64,000 nucleotides of DNA from Adineta steineri (GCA_905250115.1 CAJNOI010000304.1:1-64000), one strand, 5' to 3'; shown: positions 11,942 through 23,391, counted from the first letter of the stretch. Numbers and translations: made by a program. The notes: a model not told the origin generated them from the sequence alone.

Positions 11942-13835
11942 ATGTCATCTTCGGGTTCAAACACTACTAGTAGTAATGTCGATACTATTAATGCTCTCCA
12001 ACACAGTAAAATTCTATTTATTAAAGTTTGGTGTTTCACAATGATTTCTTGTGGTTTTGTTGGCCATACATTAAGCATTTATGTGTTTACACGTCGATCA
12101 CTTTATTCAAATCCATGTGCACGGTATTTTTTGGCATCGGCAATGATTGGTATGGCTGTTGTCGTTATTCTTGTACCTCTGCGACTTCTTCAAGCGGGAT
12201 ATAATATTGATGCTTTTGTGAGCTCGGCTGCAATATGCGGAATTCTAACTTGGTTTTTGAATTCGATCAAGTAAGAACGATGTTTGTAGAAGATAAAAAT
12301 GAATGTGTTTTCTGTGTTGTTTTAGAGCTTTACCATCATGGATTATCGTACTTGCTTGTGCCGATCTGTTAGTATTACAATCGATTAACTAAAATAACTT
12401 GATATTCTAAGCATTACATACAATCCTAACTTGAATGCTTTTATCTCAACTAAGAGTCATGTTACAGATGAGGGTGTGGGTGTGGATGTGGATAGTCTCT
12501 CTCACTTGCACACACACCGCACCCCTAAGAGTAGACAATGAATCACAAATCGCTACTACATTATTCATTTATAGACTATAACTAAGTTTTTAATGTTATT
12601 ATATAAATATGAGCAGTTTGTTTCTTGCTAATATTGGCATTACATCACTACGAACCATTATTTGTCGTCGTACAGAAAATAGTGAAATTCCAGAGAGGAA
12701 AGAATAAAAGATTATGCTGTATAGAAGACACATATCGTGATCAACACAATTAATTTGACTGCACTGAAGTAGAACAAAAAAGGATGTATTATATGAAAAT
12801 TAAATAGATCATGTAAAACAGTCAACAGAAGCTCATTTTATCTTCACTAATGATAACTCGATCAATAGTTTTGTTTAAAATTTATAGTCTAATTGTATTC
12901 AACTATCTCTAACAAATAAGTTCGAGTTCGACTTGGTTAGTGAGTTATTGTGTTTTCTAAAACGATAGTATCATGCGAAACCAGAAGTTCTTCAATTGAT
13001 AAACACAATCCTGAAGTCATTTTTTTGTTTTATACGCAACTAGTATTTTTTAAAAGAATAGTCTCTGTAGAACTTAAACAATAACATTTATTAGTCAGTT
13101 TAAAAACAATTTTGACTCAATTTATTAAAAATTCCATTTATCTTACACAGGTTTCTCTGCAGCTCACAGTCTGTTACCATTCGTGCATGGAGTAGTATTC
13201 GTGTTGTTACTCCTGCTGTTTCACTCACGATTGTGATTGTTGGTCTCACTTATATACATGTTGCCTTCTATACTCGACTGAGCGCAGCACCATCGTGTGC
13301 CTTCCTTCCAGGAACCTACACAATATTTCTCGGCATTTTTAATTTATTTCTATTCAGTATGGGTCCACCTATCGGCATGCTTAGTTTTGGATTACTCACC
13401 ATTCGGAATATTCGCCGATCGGTGAAACGAGTTGTACCAAATACCAATCTTTCTCAAACTCAAAACGAAACACAACAACGTCAAAAGGCAACTGATCGAC
13501 AATTGATACAAATGATGATTGCTCAATTTATTTTTTATACTTTGACAACAACTCCAAACTCGGTCTTTTTTATTTACTCTTCGGCAATAAGTAATAATGT
13601 GGCGAATGCTCTTCAAACAGCCAGACTCAGTCTGGTTTCCAATATAGTCTCTTATATAACCAATGGCGGTGCATGCTTGAGTTTCTACTTATTTACATTG
13701 TCAAGTAAATTATTTCGTCGTGAACTCATGCATTTATTTCGTTGTCAACGGGGAACGATACGCCCAATTACCATCAGCAGAAGCAATCGAGCACAAAAGG
13801 CTTTAACGATTCCGTTGTCACAACTAAACAGATGA
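11942..13835 (+). CDS. 7TM G-protein-coupled receptor, array copy 3, lacking the DRY arginine
   Basis: Three exons (11942-12270, 12326-12367, 13151-13835) encode 351 residues, matching the 6411 gene in exon lengths and in most residues. The ATG at 11942 is chosen because it aligns with the neighbour's start; the frame is open further upstream (to 11783) only because this copy has lost the stop found in copy 2. The last base of exon 2 is T instead of G, so the split codon reads CT|G (Leu) instead of CG|G (Arg): TM3 ends CADLF rather than CADRF. That arginine is the core of the class A activation motif. The change also alters the exon base next to the splice donor. The ORF is otherwise intact, so the gene may be a decoy, constitutively changed, or decaying. 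Confidence 0.85.
12467..12491 (+). repeat. Short TGTGGG-type tract in receptor copy 3 intron
   Basis: Counterpart of 6935-6960, reading GGGTGTGGGTGTGGATGTGG after a diverged left edge. Confidence 0.5.
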
Positions 13836-14350
13836 CTACTAATCATTGGGCTTAGTTAGTAGTAGTATTAACCAAGAGTGCTTTGTGAACAACCAGAAGT
13901 ACCAGTTTAATACCAGCAGATGTTATATATAAAGATGAAGGCAACAAATGCGTATATTTCTACGCTTCTTCGTGTTTTTTTGTACTTCTAGTTAACAAAC
14001 TATATTATTCATCTCTACATAAATGTTGTTGTGACGGACTTGTTGGTCTTCAAATTAATTCTCTTATCTCATCTTCTCTATGAATGTTGTTACTGTACGT
14101 ATTATTGATGTCATTTACATATATATAGTTACTTTCGATTTCATCATTGTTAAGTTTAGTTCAGTCGATCGTATTTCGATTGTTTTTCTGTTCATATGCG
14201 TTTCTCTCTTTTTTGTTTGTATTTTTGTTTGTTGTCGATTTTACTGTTGTTTCAAAAATAAACGTTTGAATTCGAACACATGTGTTATCGTTTCAAAAAT
14301 ACACTCACATCTGGAAAAACCTATTACCAGTTGACAGAAATCGTTAAGTT

Positions 14351-14600
14351 AACATGATGTGTCATGGTTTATGCATAAAATATATCAAGATTAAGAAATT
14401 GTTTTTTTTTTCTAACTGACTAAACTTTCTGTAGATCAAAACTTTGATTAGAATGTGGTTGGACGAGAAAATTATTTCGTGAAATGTCTCATCACAATCA
14501 AATACTTCTATGGTTTATCTCGTCTTGAAAAAATATTTCTTTTTAAAACTGAATCGATTTTGATGACACTCTTATTGTATCATTCTTATCTTTGAATATT
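14351..14600. repeat. Truncated flank of a third tandem unit
   Basis: About 250 bp matching 3795-4050 and 9018-9270, then the match stops. The palindromic element is not present here, so the array is cut off at this point. Confidence 0.8.
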
Positions 14601-15744
14601 AGTTCTCAATTAATGCAACATCATTTTTCATTTTATTATAACATTCTTTTCTTAAGGAATAGCAATACATACATGTCGGACTGTCTTTTATAGCGTTTTT
14701 AAAAATGTCAAGACTTCTATATACTCTTTAATTAATACAATATTCATTAAAATAATTTCTAAGTATTGAAAAAATTGAAAATTTGATAAAGCTTTGAAAT
14801 TTCTATTTATTATCTTATGCTTCAGTATATTATTGAACGTTACATCTATTTGAACAATCGCTTTATCGTTGATGATAATAGCTATTATTCATCTAATTCG
14901 GTTGTTACAGTTACAAACTTGAATATAAAAAATTTCAAATATTTTTTCATATGTAATCTTGCAGAAGAAAAAGAGAAAGTAAAAACACATGTTGTTTAGA
15001 CAAACATCAATAAGTTGATAGGTAAGGTGAATTATACAAAAGTTGATTTTCATGTTTTTTGCTACTATTTGAATATTAAAAATGCTACACTAGAACTTTA
15101 CTTATATCAGAATCTGAAGTTTTCGTGTGCATTTGATGATTTGATCATTTTAGAATAAAGTATTCAGTTCCAATTCCGACCGAATTTTTGATTTTAGTTT
15201 TTTTCTGAAGAGCCAGTTTATATTGATTATTTCATTCCACAAGAGAACCTACATATCAGACAATTAAAACTTCATAAACTGGTTTTTTTATAGGATACAA
15301 ATAGTTATATGATCTTATTTCATTACTTATTTGAGTTAAATTCAGAATTTAAATCTATATTAATGTTAACTAAAAACTATCCGAATCAATAATCGATTTA
15401 ATTTATCACTTCGTGAATTTTGTGGTAATGATCTTAGTATTTGATTTCAGTGCAACGGAGAGTAAGCAAATAAATAACTGTATGCATCAATATTGATTTA
15501 TAATGCACTATAGCTTTATTTTTTATTTCTTACTATTGAATAACGACATAAAATAAACGAAAAGAAAAGCATGATTTTCGAAATAAACAGCAATGAGTCA
15601 GATTTCGCCACCGGCTTAAATTCGAATTACTCATGATTTTATCCTAGAATAAAAGCCAGTGACGAATTCTCTTCAATATTGCCTATTACAACTTACCAAG
15701 AGTCAGAAGGTAGCAACGTAAGACATAAAAAAATCAACGCAATC
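14601..15744. other. Intergenic / SNAP-25 5' region, no other gene seen
   Basis: AT-rich. No coding sequence was supported. The SNAP-25 frame is open back to about 15679, but only from a TTG codon; the first ATG is at 15745, so the rest is read as 5' UTR. Confidence 0.55.
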
Positions 15745-16368
15745 ATGCAATCATCAGATAACAATGATAAATTAAACTCAATACAAGCGCAAATTAATCA
15801 AAAAACAAATGAATCATTAGAATCAACACGTCGTATAGTTAGTTTAGCTGCCGAAAGTCAAGATCTCGGTATTAATACTATGATTATGCTTGATGAACAA
15901 GATGAAAAACTCAATAAAATTGAAATTGCCCTTGATGATATTGATTATGTAATGTACAAAGCTGAAAGAAATTTAAGTAACTTAGAAAAATGTTGTGGCT
16001 TATGTGTTCTACCATGGAAACGTGTTTGTCGCTCACATCGACCACTTACAAATAGTAGTACAACAGTTAGTAGTGAGAGATCGTCACCTATAACTATCGA
16101 ACCAAAATTACGTATGATTGGTGAAGAAGGAATGCATTCAAAACGTTATGTAACTCGTATTACAAATGATGACCGTGAAGAAGAAATGGATGATAATTTA
16201 CAATTAGTTGATGATTATATTGGAACTTTGAAGAACATAGCACTTGATATGGGTGATACTATAACAAAACAAACTAAGAAACTTGATGTTATTTCAAAGA
16301 AAACTGAAGATGGGATTACTCGTGTGGATGCTTCTAATAAACGAACACAAAATTTACTTCGGAAATAA
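15745..16368 (+). CDS. SNAP25: SNAP-25, Qb/Qc SNARE of exocytosis
   Basis: A single exon encodes 207 residues, the usual SNAP-25 length. The N-terminal SNARE helix contains NESLESTRRIVSLAAES and TMIMLDEQDEKL. It is followed by the cysteine-rich membrane-anchoring region NLEKCCGLCVLPWKRVC (palmitoylation in the family), a linker, and the second SNARE helix with RVTN-like RITNDDREEEMDDNL, IALDMGDTI and RVDASNKRTQNLL. SNAP-25 supplies two helices to the four-helix bundle with syntaxin and synaptobrevin at the plasma membrane. The ATG is preferred over the upstream TTG because it gives the family length. No intron interrupts it, unlike most neighbours. An AATAAA lies near 16466. Confidence 0.95.
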   Translation: MQSSDNNDKLNSIQAQINQKTNESLESTRRIVSLAAESQDLGINTMIMLDEQDEKLNKIEIALDDIDYVMYKAERNLSNLEKCCGLCVLPWKRVCRSHRPLTNSSTTVSSERSSPITIEPKLRMIGEEGMHSKRYVTRITNDDREEEMDDNLQLVDDYIGTLKNIALDMGDTITKQTKKLDVISKKTEDGITRVDASNKRTQNLLRK

Positions 16369-16469
16369 TTGCGTTGTTAGAATGTTCTATTTTATTCTCT
16401 TGTGAGTGTATAGATGTATTTATATATTTCTTTCAATAATATAAATTCTCTTCAATATAACATAAATAA

Positions 16470-16673
16470 AATGTCACTTTTTCACACAATTACACCGAAA
16501 GATATTTTTTTTACTATGGGCATCTTAACTATTTGACCTTTGGTACTGCCATAGCGATACCTTGGATTAGTGGACTTGCACATAGTTTGATTGGAGCAGT
16601 GGTCGGTGATTTTCTTGGTCGACTAATTGTCAATGGTGTAGCACAAATCGGTAATGTACTTTTGGCTGACTAA
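16470..16673 (+). pseudogene. Possible orphan exon or coding remnant, unrecognised
   Basis: Sixty-seven open codons without an ATG end in TAA at 16671-16673. The translated middle is rich in Gly, Ala and Ile (GTAIAIPWISGLAHS, GAVVGDFLGRLIV) and looks like a membrane helix pair; the DNA is less AT-rich than its surroundings. Possible splice acceptor CCATAG (ends 16554) and donor ATCG|GTAATG bracket it. It could be a leftover exon or chance. Confidence 0.3.
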
Positions 16674-17853
16674 AACCCATGTTTAATATTATAGTGCAAT
16701 AATGGAAAAACAAACTCACAAATATTTATCTAGCTTTGGTTTTACTAAACAGACATAAAATATTACGTAATGTATTGCTTTGGTCGATAGGCAAGGTTAT
16801 CTAGTTATAGAAATATGTTGAATCGTTTTAAAACTTGTTTTGCAAACTTTTCTGTAGGCTTTATTAGAAAATATTATAGACAAAAATCAGTATTTATATC
16901 ATATCATTGAAATATTTGTTTATTACATGAAATAAATAAAGTAGAGATAGTTGTGTGTCTTAACATCTAAGAAACCTTGTTGAACTACATATGAGATAGA
17001 GAAGTTCAAAGATTGGAAAGTGTGTGAAACCTGAATACTGTCAAATATGTATTTGTGCACTAAAAAAGTGGTTTTAATTAGAACAATATTTTTTCCTTGA
17101 AAAGCTTGCCTCTGGTGGAAATCGTCTAAAATCAGAGTAACTAAGAAATTAGTTTGTTTACATTTGCCAGTGACTGCATTTGTTTACCTGTCTACCTAGA
17201 AGCAATCGTTACATTTCACTTTGAAAATCTTCTACTTCAATAATGAAGTTCGCTTTTTTTCTGTATCTGCATGCTTCTTACTGCCCACAATGATTTTTTT
17301 TTGTGGTATATCATTGTATGAATATAACGGACGTTCTTTTGATACTATATTTCAAGGTGAAAATCAATATCTTTTTTCAAAAACAATTAATTTGTTTTTT
17401 AAATATCACGCTTTCAATCAATAACTACGTAGACTAGTATTCACTTCCTCAAATTACTGTAACAGAGTTAATATGTAGGAGAATGACGTAGGTTAAAACG
17501 TCAAAATTCCAACATTTGTAACAATGAAAAATTAATAAAAAGTGAGGAAAAAAACAATTTTTAATAGGCGTTAATTTCATACTTTTGACCGCGTGTGGTA
17601 AAGAAATAATTAATTTATATTTAACGTCTTTTATGGAAGGAACAAGGGCGGTGCTTTTTTCCATACATTTCTCTTATCATCTCTAATTGTCAGGTATTGT
17701 CATAGTTGGGCAATAATTAGATATTTTTTGTCTATCGAAGACAATTTTCTTATTCTCTGCGCCTATATATATATGCATACTTTTTCTCGTAATTCATCAA
17801 ATCAGTTTTCATTGTACATCTGTATTCGTCTATATTAAAGAACTATTATTAAA
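16674..17853. other. Intergenic, no supported gene
   Basis: AT-rich sequence. A 67-codon ORF at 17221 starts from TTG, is low-complexity Phe/Tyr-rich, and was not accepted. The last 90 bp hold a TATA-like tract before the small ORF at 17854. Confidence 0.5.
17764..17774 (+). promoter_or_regulatory. TATA-like tract upstream of small ORF
   Basis: TATATATATATGC lies about 85 bp upstream of the ATG at 17854, a plausible core promoter distance allowing a short 5' UTR. Confidence 0.35.
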
Positions 17854-18093
17854 ATGCCTATTGTTATTAATTCAAACTTAAGCTCAAGCCGTATCGTTTA
17901 CCGTGATCTATTCGACGATACTCCAATAACATATGTTCGAGAATTTCCATCACGTTTTTCATACTGCGACTGCGATGATCCAATACCAGTTGTCAGTGTT
18001 GATTCAAGCCCACGAACTACTGTAACAACAACAACAACTACTACATGGCGTACAAAATCATTTCGTTCAAGATCATACAAGATTATTGTCTAA
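17854..18093 (+). CDS. Small Ser/Thr-rich protein, unrecognised
   Basis: One exon, 79 codons, ATG in an A-rich context (ATTAAAATG). The protein has no signal peptide or membrane helix. Features are an acidic Asp/Cys patch (YCDCDDP), a run of seven Thr before Trp (TTTTTTTW), and a basic Arg/Ser tail ending in IIV. Codon choice resembles neighbouring real genes and a TATA-like tract sits at a sensible distance. It could be a lineage-specific small protein; the alternative is a chance ORF. No function proposed. Confidence 0.45.
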   Translation: MPIVINSNLSSSRIVYRDLFDDTPITYVREFPSRFSYCDCDDPIPVVSVDSSPRTTVTTTTTTTWRTKSFRSRSYKIIV

Positions 18094-19081
18094 TGAGATC
18101 TGAATCGCCTTCATGAACTCATATAATGTAGTGGAGCCTAATCCTTTTTTTTCTTAATTTATACAAGCATAGTGAGACACTAGTTCTTTTTTCTGTCGAC
18201 TTATACAATACAACCAAAGCTGAAATTTTTTTTTTATTAATCAATACAGTACACTGTAATCTTTGATTTTTTTGTCACCCCATACAATTTTAATAATAAA
18301 AACAAAAAAAAATCAATATGTATTGCTTGTGTAAAAAAAAGAGATATATACTGCTTGGAATACGAAAACACACTCATTTTAATCAATATATAATAAGTAT
18401 TGAAATAATATTATCGACATTCATTGATGATTGCTGAGATTCTTTCGAAACTGCATCCATAATCTTAATACGATATTATTCAATATCTATTATTACAAAG
18501 TCATTATTAATTGTTCACTACGACTACATACCTAGAAACATAAGAGATGGAAAGAAAAGATTATCATGCGGATGCATATGGATGTTACATGTTTCATTCA
18601 TCTATATTATTATTTAGAAATCCATAGCCTTAAAATACGTATCAGACGACTTCTTTCTTTTTTTCTATCTTCGTTTGCGGTAAAATAGGTCGGACAAGGT
18701 TATTTTTTTATAAATGTTAATATTCTATTTATGGGTATATAATTTGACTTTAATTATCATAACTATAGCAAAACATATGTGTGTCATTTTTTTACCGACA
18801 CAATATAATATGTCGCTGATTTACATGCAAGATCGATATACTTGACGATTTTACCTAAATGTAATTTATTTCTTATTTTATGATCCGATAGATGACGCTA
18901 ATAATTATCGAAAATAAAACGTCGTGTATGTGATTCGTGGAAATTAAGAGTTCTTCTTTTCAATCAAAACTATTTGTTAAGTGTAGCGCTATAGTCTCAT
19001 TTATTCGAATAATAATTGCGATTAAAACAAGCATCTTCAGGAGTTTTCAACTATTAAAACATAGCGATTAATTATTTCGAA
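18094..19081. other. Intergenic, no gene seen
   Basis: AT-rich spacer holding the 3' end of the small ORF (AATAAAAAC near 18294) and the promoter side of COA1. No coding sequence supported. Confidence 0.5.
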
Positions 19082-20966
19082 ATGTCTTCCAATGAAAAAA
19101 TTTCAATACCAAAAATGAACCGATCTCGTTGGGGTCATCCATTGGTACTTATTGCATCGGTTATTGGTCTTGCTGGTTCCAGTGCTGTCTATTACGCACA
19201 AATTCGTGCACGACAAAAAGCTCGAAGTTTATATTTTATATTTCATACGAATTTTCGTTATTTTAATTTAAAATCTTTAGATACTTTCCTTGAACAATCT
19301 TTTTACAAGGAAGCATTAGAATTAACACAAGGTTATAAACCAATAACAGAAAAACTTGTTGAACCAATTCAACCACTTCAAGTTGATACAACTAGTAAAT
19401 TCAATATTCTTTCACCGCTCGGTGCACAAGTAAGTCTATCATTTTCAATATTTTTTCTTCTTCTTTTTGTCTATTATTATCATCAAGTAAATATATAAAT
19501 TATTAAGGCTCAAATTTAAAGTTTAGAGAATCGAGTCATTTTATTCATTCTAGATAAAATATCTAAAATCTCTATAAAAAAATGCAACATGATGATGTTA
19601 TCTGGTCTGTTCTTAATGGACAATTTTGTTCATATAAACAACAAAAAAGTAAAACACAAATATTCTGTGCAAATGAATATAATTTAACTGGTTTATGTGA
19701 TCGTCGTTCATGTCCATTGGCTAATTCTCAATATGCAACTGTTCGAGAAGAAAAAGGTATTTTATATCTTTACATGAAAGTTGTTGAACGTTCACATTAT
19801 CCAAAAAAACAATGGGAAAAAGTCAAATTGCACGAAAGTTATATTCGTGCATTGAAACAAATCAATGAACATTTAATCTATTGGCCACGTTTCGTGAGAC
19901 ATAAATGTAAACAACGTTTAACTAAACTAACACAATACATTATACGAACACGTCGCTTAATGTTAAAGAAAACTGCTAAACAAGAATTAGTACCAATCAA
20001 AAAGAAAGCTGAAAGACGTGAAACTCGCCATGAAGAAAAAGCATTTGTTGCAGCTAATATTGATCGTGCTATTGAAAATGAACTACTTGATCGATTGAAA
20101 AAAGGAACTTATGGAGACACATATACATTTCCAGTTAATGCAATTTCATGTAAGAGATTTTTTTTCTAAATATTCTATTGGAAATAAATTATTTTCTATT
20201 ATAGTGGATGAAGAAGATGATGAAAGTGAAAGTGAAGATGAAAAGGAAGAAGAAGAAGAAGGTGAAAATGAACAAGAGAGTGAAGAAGAAGTTGAATATG
20301 TGGAAGATTTCGATGAAAGTGATGCTGAAGATATGGAAGATATGGGTGATGATGATGTTGATGAAGAACTAATTAAAGCACTTCCACCATCCAAGAAACG
20401 TCGAATGGAAATCGAATATGAATCAGTACCAACAAAGAGTAAAGAACGTTTGAAACATCGACGACAACCATCATCGAATAATACCAACGCGTGATTTACT
20501 CTTTTTGTTTTTTGTTTTGTGTTAAATAAAAACAACTTAGATGAAAAGAACCAAATTTAGTTTTTTTCTTACTTTGATATGTAGAAACTAATATCATTTA
20601 GGTTGAAATACCTGTTCGAGGTGCTGAACGAGCTGGCGTCATTTATTGTTATGCTACAAGAAATTCACCTGATGATGAGTAAGTCTTTTAATTTGAAATT
20701 ATAAGTCGTAAAAAAATATTGTCATACGATATATTCTTTGATAAATACAAAGCAAATATTTTTCTCATCACAAAAAAATATATTTTCTCTATTAAAAATC
20801 GATTAATAGTTTTTTTTTATGTTATTCAGTATAAGATTATTTCACCATAATCGATTGTTTTTTGTTACTATTTAGATGGCATGTCGACAAACTAGAATTT
20901 AAAGCTAGCAATCAACCTGAACGTTATCTTTTCTACGATCGTGAATTACGACGAAAATCAAAATAA
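19082..20966 (+). CDS. COA1: COA1-like cytochrome c oxidase assembly factor (TIM21-like fold), hosts MAK16 in an intron
   Basis: Exons 19082-19226, 19281-19429, 20602-20678 and 20876-20966 encode 153 residues, close to the family length. An N-terminal membrane helix ([18 protein letters not shown]) is followed by a positive stretch (RARQKAR), then [30 protein letters not shown] and the closing WHVDKLEF strand, the order seen in COA1. The family acts at the mitochondrial inner membrane in early complex IV (and complex I) assembly. Intron 1 (54 bp) is a multiple of three and open, so it can be mistaken for coding sequence. Intron 2 is 1172 bp and contains the whole MAK16 gene on the same strand. 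The stop is only 80 bp before the EOGT start. Confidence 0.82.
19582..20494 (+). CDS. MAK16: MAK16, 60S ribosome biogenesis factor, nested in COA1 intron 2
   Basis: Two exons (19582-20149, 20205-20494) encode 285 residues. The N-terminal half has the conserved MAK16 block: [24 protein letters not shown] (four-cysteine motif), [11 protein letters not shown], and the basic [17 protein letters not shown]. The C-terminal exon is a long Glu/Asp tract followed by a basic Lys/Arg end, as in the family. MAK16 is a nucleolar factor of pre-60S particles. The gene lies wholly between COA1 exons 2 and 3. A pyrimidine-rich acceptor-like site (TTCATTCTAG, ends 19553) lies 28 nt before the ATG, which would suit spliced-leader trans-splicing. 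An AATAAA follows at about 20525. Confidence 0.93.
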
Positions 20967-20999
20967 ACATTTTTTCATCTTTTTCTTTTCATTTACTTA

Positions 21000-21046
21000 A
21001 ATAAAACTTCCTAAACATCCTTCACCTTTTCCTCTTATCCTTGTAG
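21000..21046 (+). promoter_or_regulatory. Poly(A) signal and candidate trans-splice acceptor between COA1 and EOGT
   Basis: AATAAA at 21000-21005, 34 nt after the COA1 stop, is followed by a pyrimidine-rich tract and TTGTAG that ends exactly at the EOGT ATG (21047). An AG acceptor abutting the start codon, with so little space upstream, fits spliced-leader addition to a downstream operon gene. SL trans-splicing is known in bdelloids; its use here is inferred. Confidence 0.55.
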
Positions 21047-23188
21047 ATGTTAATCATCATTTTTTTAACATTTATTTTATTCACGTCCGGTCATAGTTAT
21101 AATTGGTCTGATCTTGATATTCCAGTTGAACATTCGATTTATTTCTTCACAAATAATCCTTCCATACATATTCAATGTCTTCATGATAAAGATCAATGTC
21201 CTTATTATGAACAAGCAAAAAATCTTCCATCATCTGATATAGCATGTTGGGGTTATGAAAATAATTGTAAAAATAATGCATCACTTATTCAATGTCCTGA
21301 TGATAGTCGTGGTTGGACAACATCGAAAGAAAAACAAATATATGAATTTTGGAGAACAGCAGATTTTGGTTATATATCAGAAAAACGGAATGAATTAAGA
21401 GAATTTTGTTCACCATCACCATCATCATCTCTTGAATGTGTTGATCATTTACGTTTTTGTCGAGCAAAAAATATTTTTATTGATTTTCGACATACTCAAA
21501 CATCGAAACATCATGATCGTTATCGAGAAGATATACTTAAACCTGGTGATATTGGTGGTTATTGTAAATTAAATCATGAGGATTTACGAAAAAATGGTGA
21601 TCATAAAAGTCCATTACAAAGCTGGTTTTCTGAATTACAAGTTTTTAAAGAAATTAATGAAACCGATTCATTTTCTTGTGATTTAACTATAACAAAACCA
21701 ACAATTATGATCAAACTTGATAGTGGATATAATATGTATCATCATTTTTGTGATTTTATTAATTTATATATATCTCAACATATGAATAATACATTTACAA
21801 AAGATATACAAATTATTTTCTGGGATACAAGTAACAATGATTATTGGAGTTTTTTTTCTCCAACATGGAATGCATTTACATCAAATCGTCTTATACATAT
21901 TAAAGAATTTGAAGGGAAACGTGTATGTTTCGAAAATGTTATTTTTTCATTTCTTGCTCGAATGTTTTACGGTAAGAGAAAAATAAAATAAAATAAATTT
22001 TATCTTTTATTTAATTTAAACCAAAGGTTTTTATTATAATATGCCATTGATACCAGGATGTTCACAAACAAGTTTATTTCGTTCATTTCAACAATATATT
22101 ATTCATCGTCTTCATATACCACAATTAGGTCCATTAAAATCTAATCAAGTACGAATCACATTATTAAATCGTACAACACAATTTCGACAGATTTTGAATG
22201 TTAATGAAATTGTCGAACATTTAAGAAATGTCTCAACAAATGGAAATAACGATTATAGTATAAATGTAGTAGATTATAATGCTCATATGCCATTTATTCA
22301 ACAATTGAATATAACGCATAATACAGATATTTTTATGGGTAAGTTTCTCAAATAAGAATATATAATGATATATTCTTATATTTTCATAATAGGCAGTATA
22401 TAAGTCTTTATGCTTTATTGATTAAATATTTTAACGAAAGTTAATTTGAATTTCCAGTAAATATATGCTTTTGCATGAATTGCTTATGCTAAAAATATGA
22501 ATAATATATGTATTAAATTATTCCGGAGTTATTATGTAACGATTAACACGTTCGAAGCAATAGGAATAGTGTTTTTTCATAATGGATGATGGACTTTATT
22601 TCTTGCGCTAAGTAACCAACGCAGGATAGAAATATTCAATTTTGTCTATAATAAGACTTACTCATAGATCACATCACATCGAAAGAATGAAATACTGTCA
22701 TTCATCAAGTTATAACAGTTAATAATAATCTCGTTTTGTTTTCTAACTGATTTGTATGCATGTGATTGTTTGCTCAAATTGAAAAATATATGACTATTAC
22801 CATTTCTTTTGCAGGAATGCATGGTGCTGGTTTGACTCATTTACTTTTCTTACCTGATTGGGCAACCATTTTTGAAATTCATAATTGTGAAGATAAAGAT
22901 TGTTATAATGATTTAGCTCGTCTTCGTGGTGTTAAATATTTTACATGGGAAAATGAAGGTAAAGCTTATCCACAAGATGAAGGAAAACATCCAACATTAG
23001 GAACACCACATAAAAAATTTACAAATTATGCATTTGATAAATATGAATTTACTCGTATTGTACGTAAAATGGTTAAATATGTTAAAGAACATCCAGCTTA
23101 TCGTGCAGCAAAACGAATGAAATATTCCCCACCGCCAACATTAGATATTCAACAGCAAAATACAAAAACAAGCAAAGTTGAATTTTAA
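21047..23188 (+). CDS. EOGT: EOGT, EGF-domain-specific O-GlcNAc transferase (GT61 family)
   Basis: Exons 21047-21971, 22027-22338 and 22815-23188 encode 536 residues, near the animal family length. A hydrophobic signal peptide covers residues 1-16. Family landmarks in order: [24 protein letters not shown], the [12 protein letters not shown] block, and in the last exon [38 protein letters not shown] and the [13 protein letters not shown] end. EOGT adds O-GlcNAc to EGF repeats of secreted and membrane proteins in the ER lumen. The C-terminus ends KVEF, not a canonical KDEL-type ER retrieval signal. Intron 2 (476 bp) is longer than usual here and no gene is seen in it. Confidence 0.93.
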
Positions 23189-23391
23189 ATTTTTTCTCAT
23201 TTTGTGCAATCTCATATATACGATTTTTTTTGTGATAAACGCAAAAAAAACCTTGTTTTTTTCATGTTATAAAAATATATAACAGGGTGCTATTTTAGAG
23301 AATATTATTGTAAATCGATTTTTGATTACAATAATACATTATTTATATAAATTATATCAGGGTGTAGAAAATATTTTAGATTAGTTCACTT

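Noticed and set aside
14080-14334. ORF downstream of receptor copy 3 (also at 8547 after copy 2)
   Set aside because: Low-complexity, lengths differ between the copies, and the position fits a 3' UTR.
15679-15744. Upstream extension of SNAP-25 from a TTG codon
   Set aside because: TTG is not a usual eukaryotic start and the ATG at 15745 gives the normal family length.
17221-17664. ORFs on both strands in the spacer before 17854
   Set aside because: TTG starts, Phe/Tyr-rich low complexity, no splice structure or motif.
19227-19280. Reading COA1 straight through without a first intron
   Set aside because: The 54 bp have GT-AG ends and intron-like AT content; removing them restores a family-like RNTFLEQ join. 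Its length as a multiple of three explains the open frame.
20146-20535. Minus-strand Ser-rich ORF
   Set aside because: It is the antisense shadow of the acidic GAA/GAT-rich tail of MAK16.
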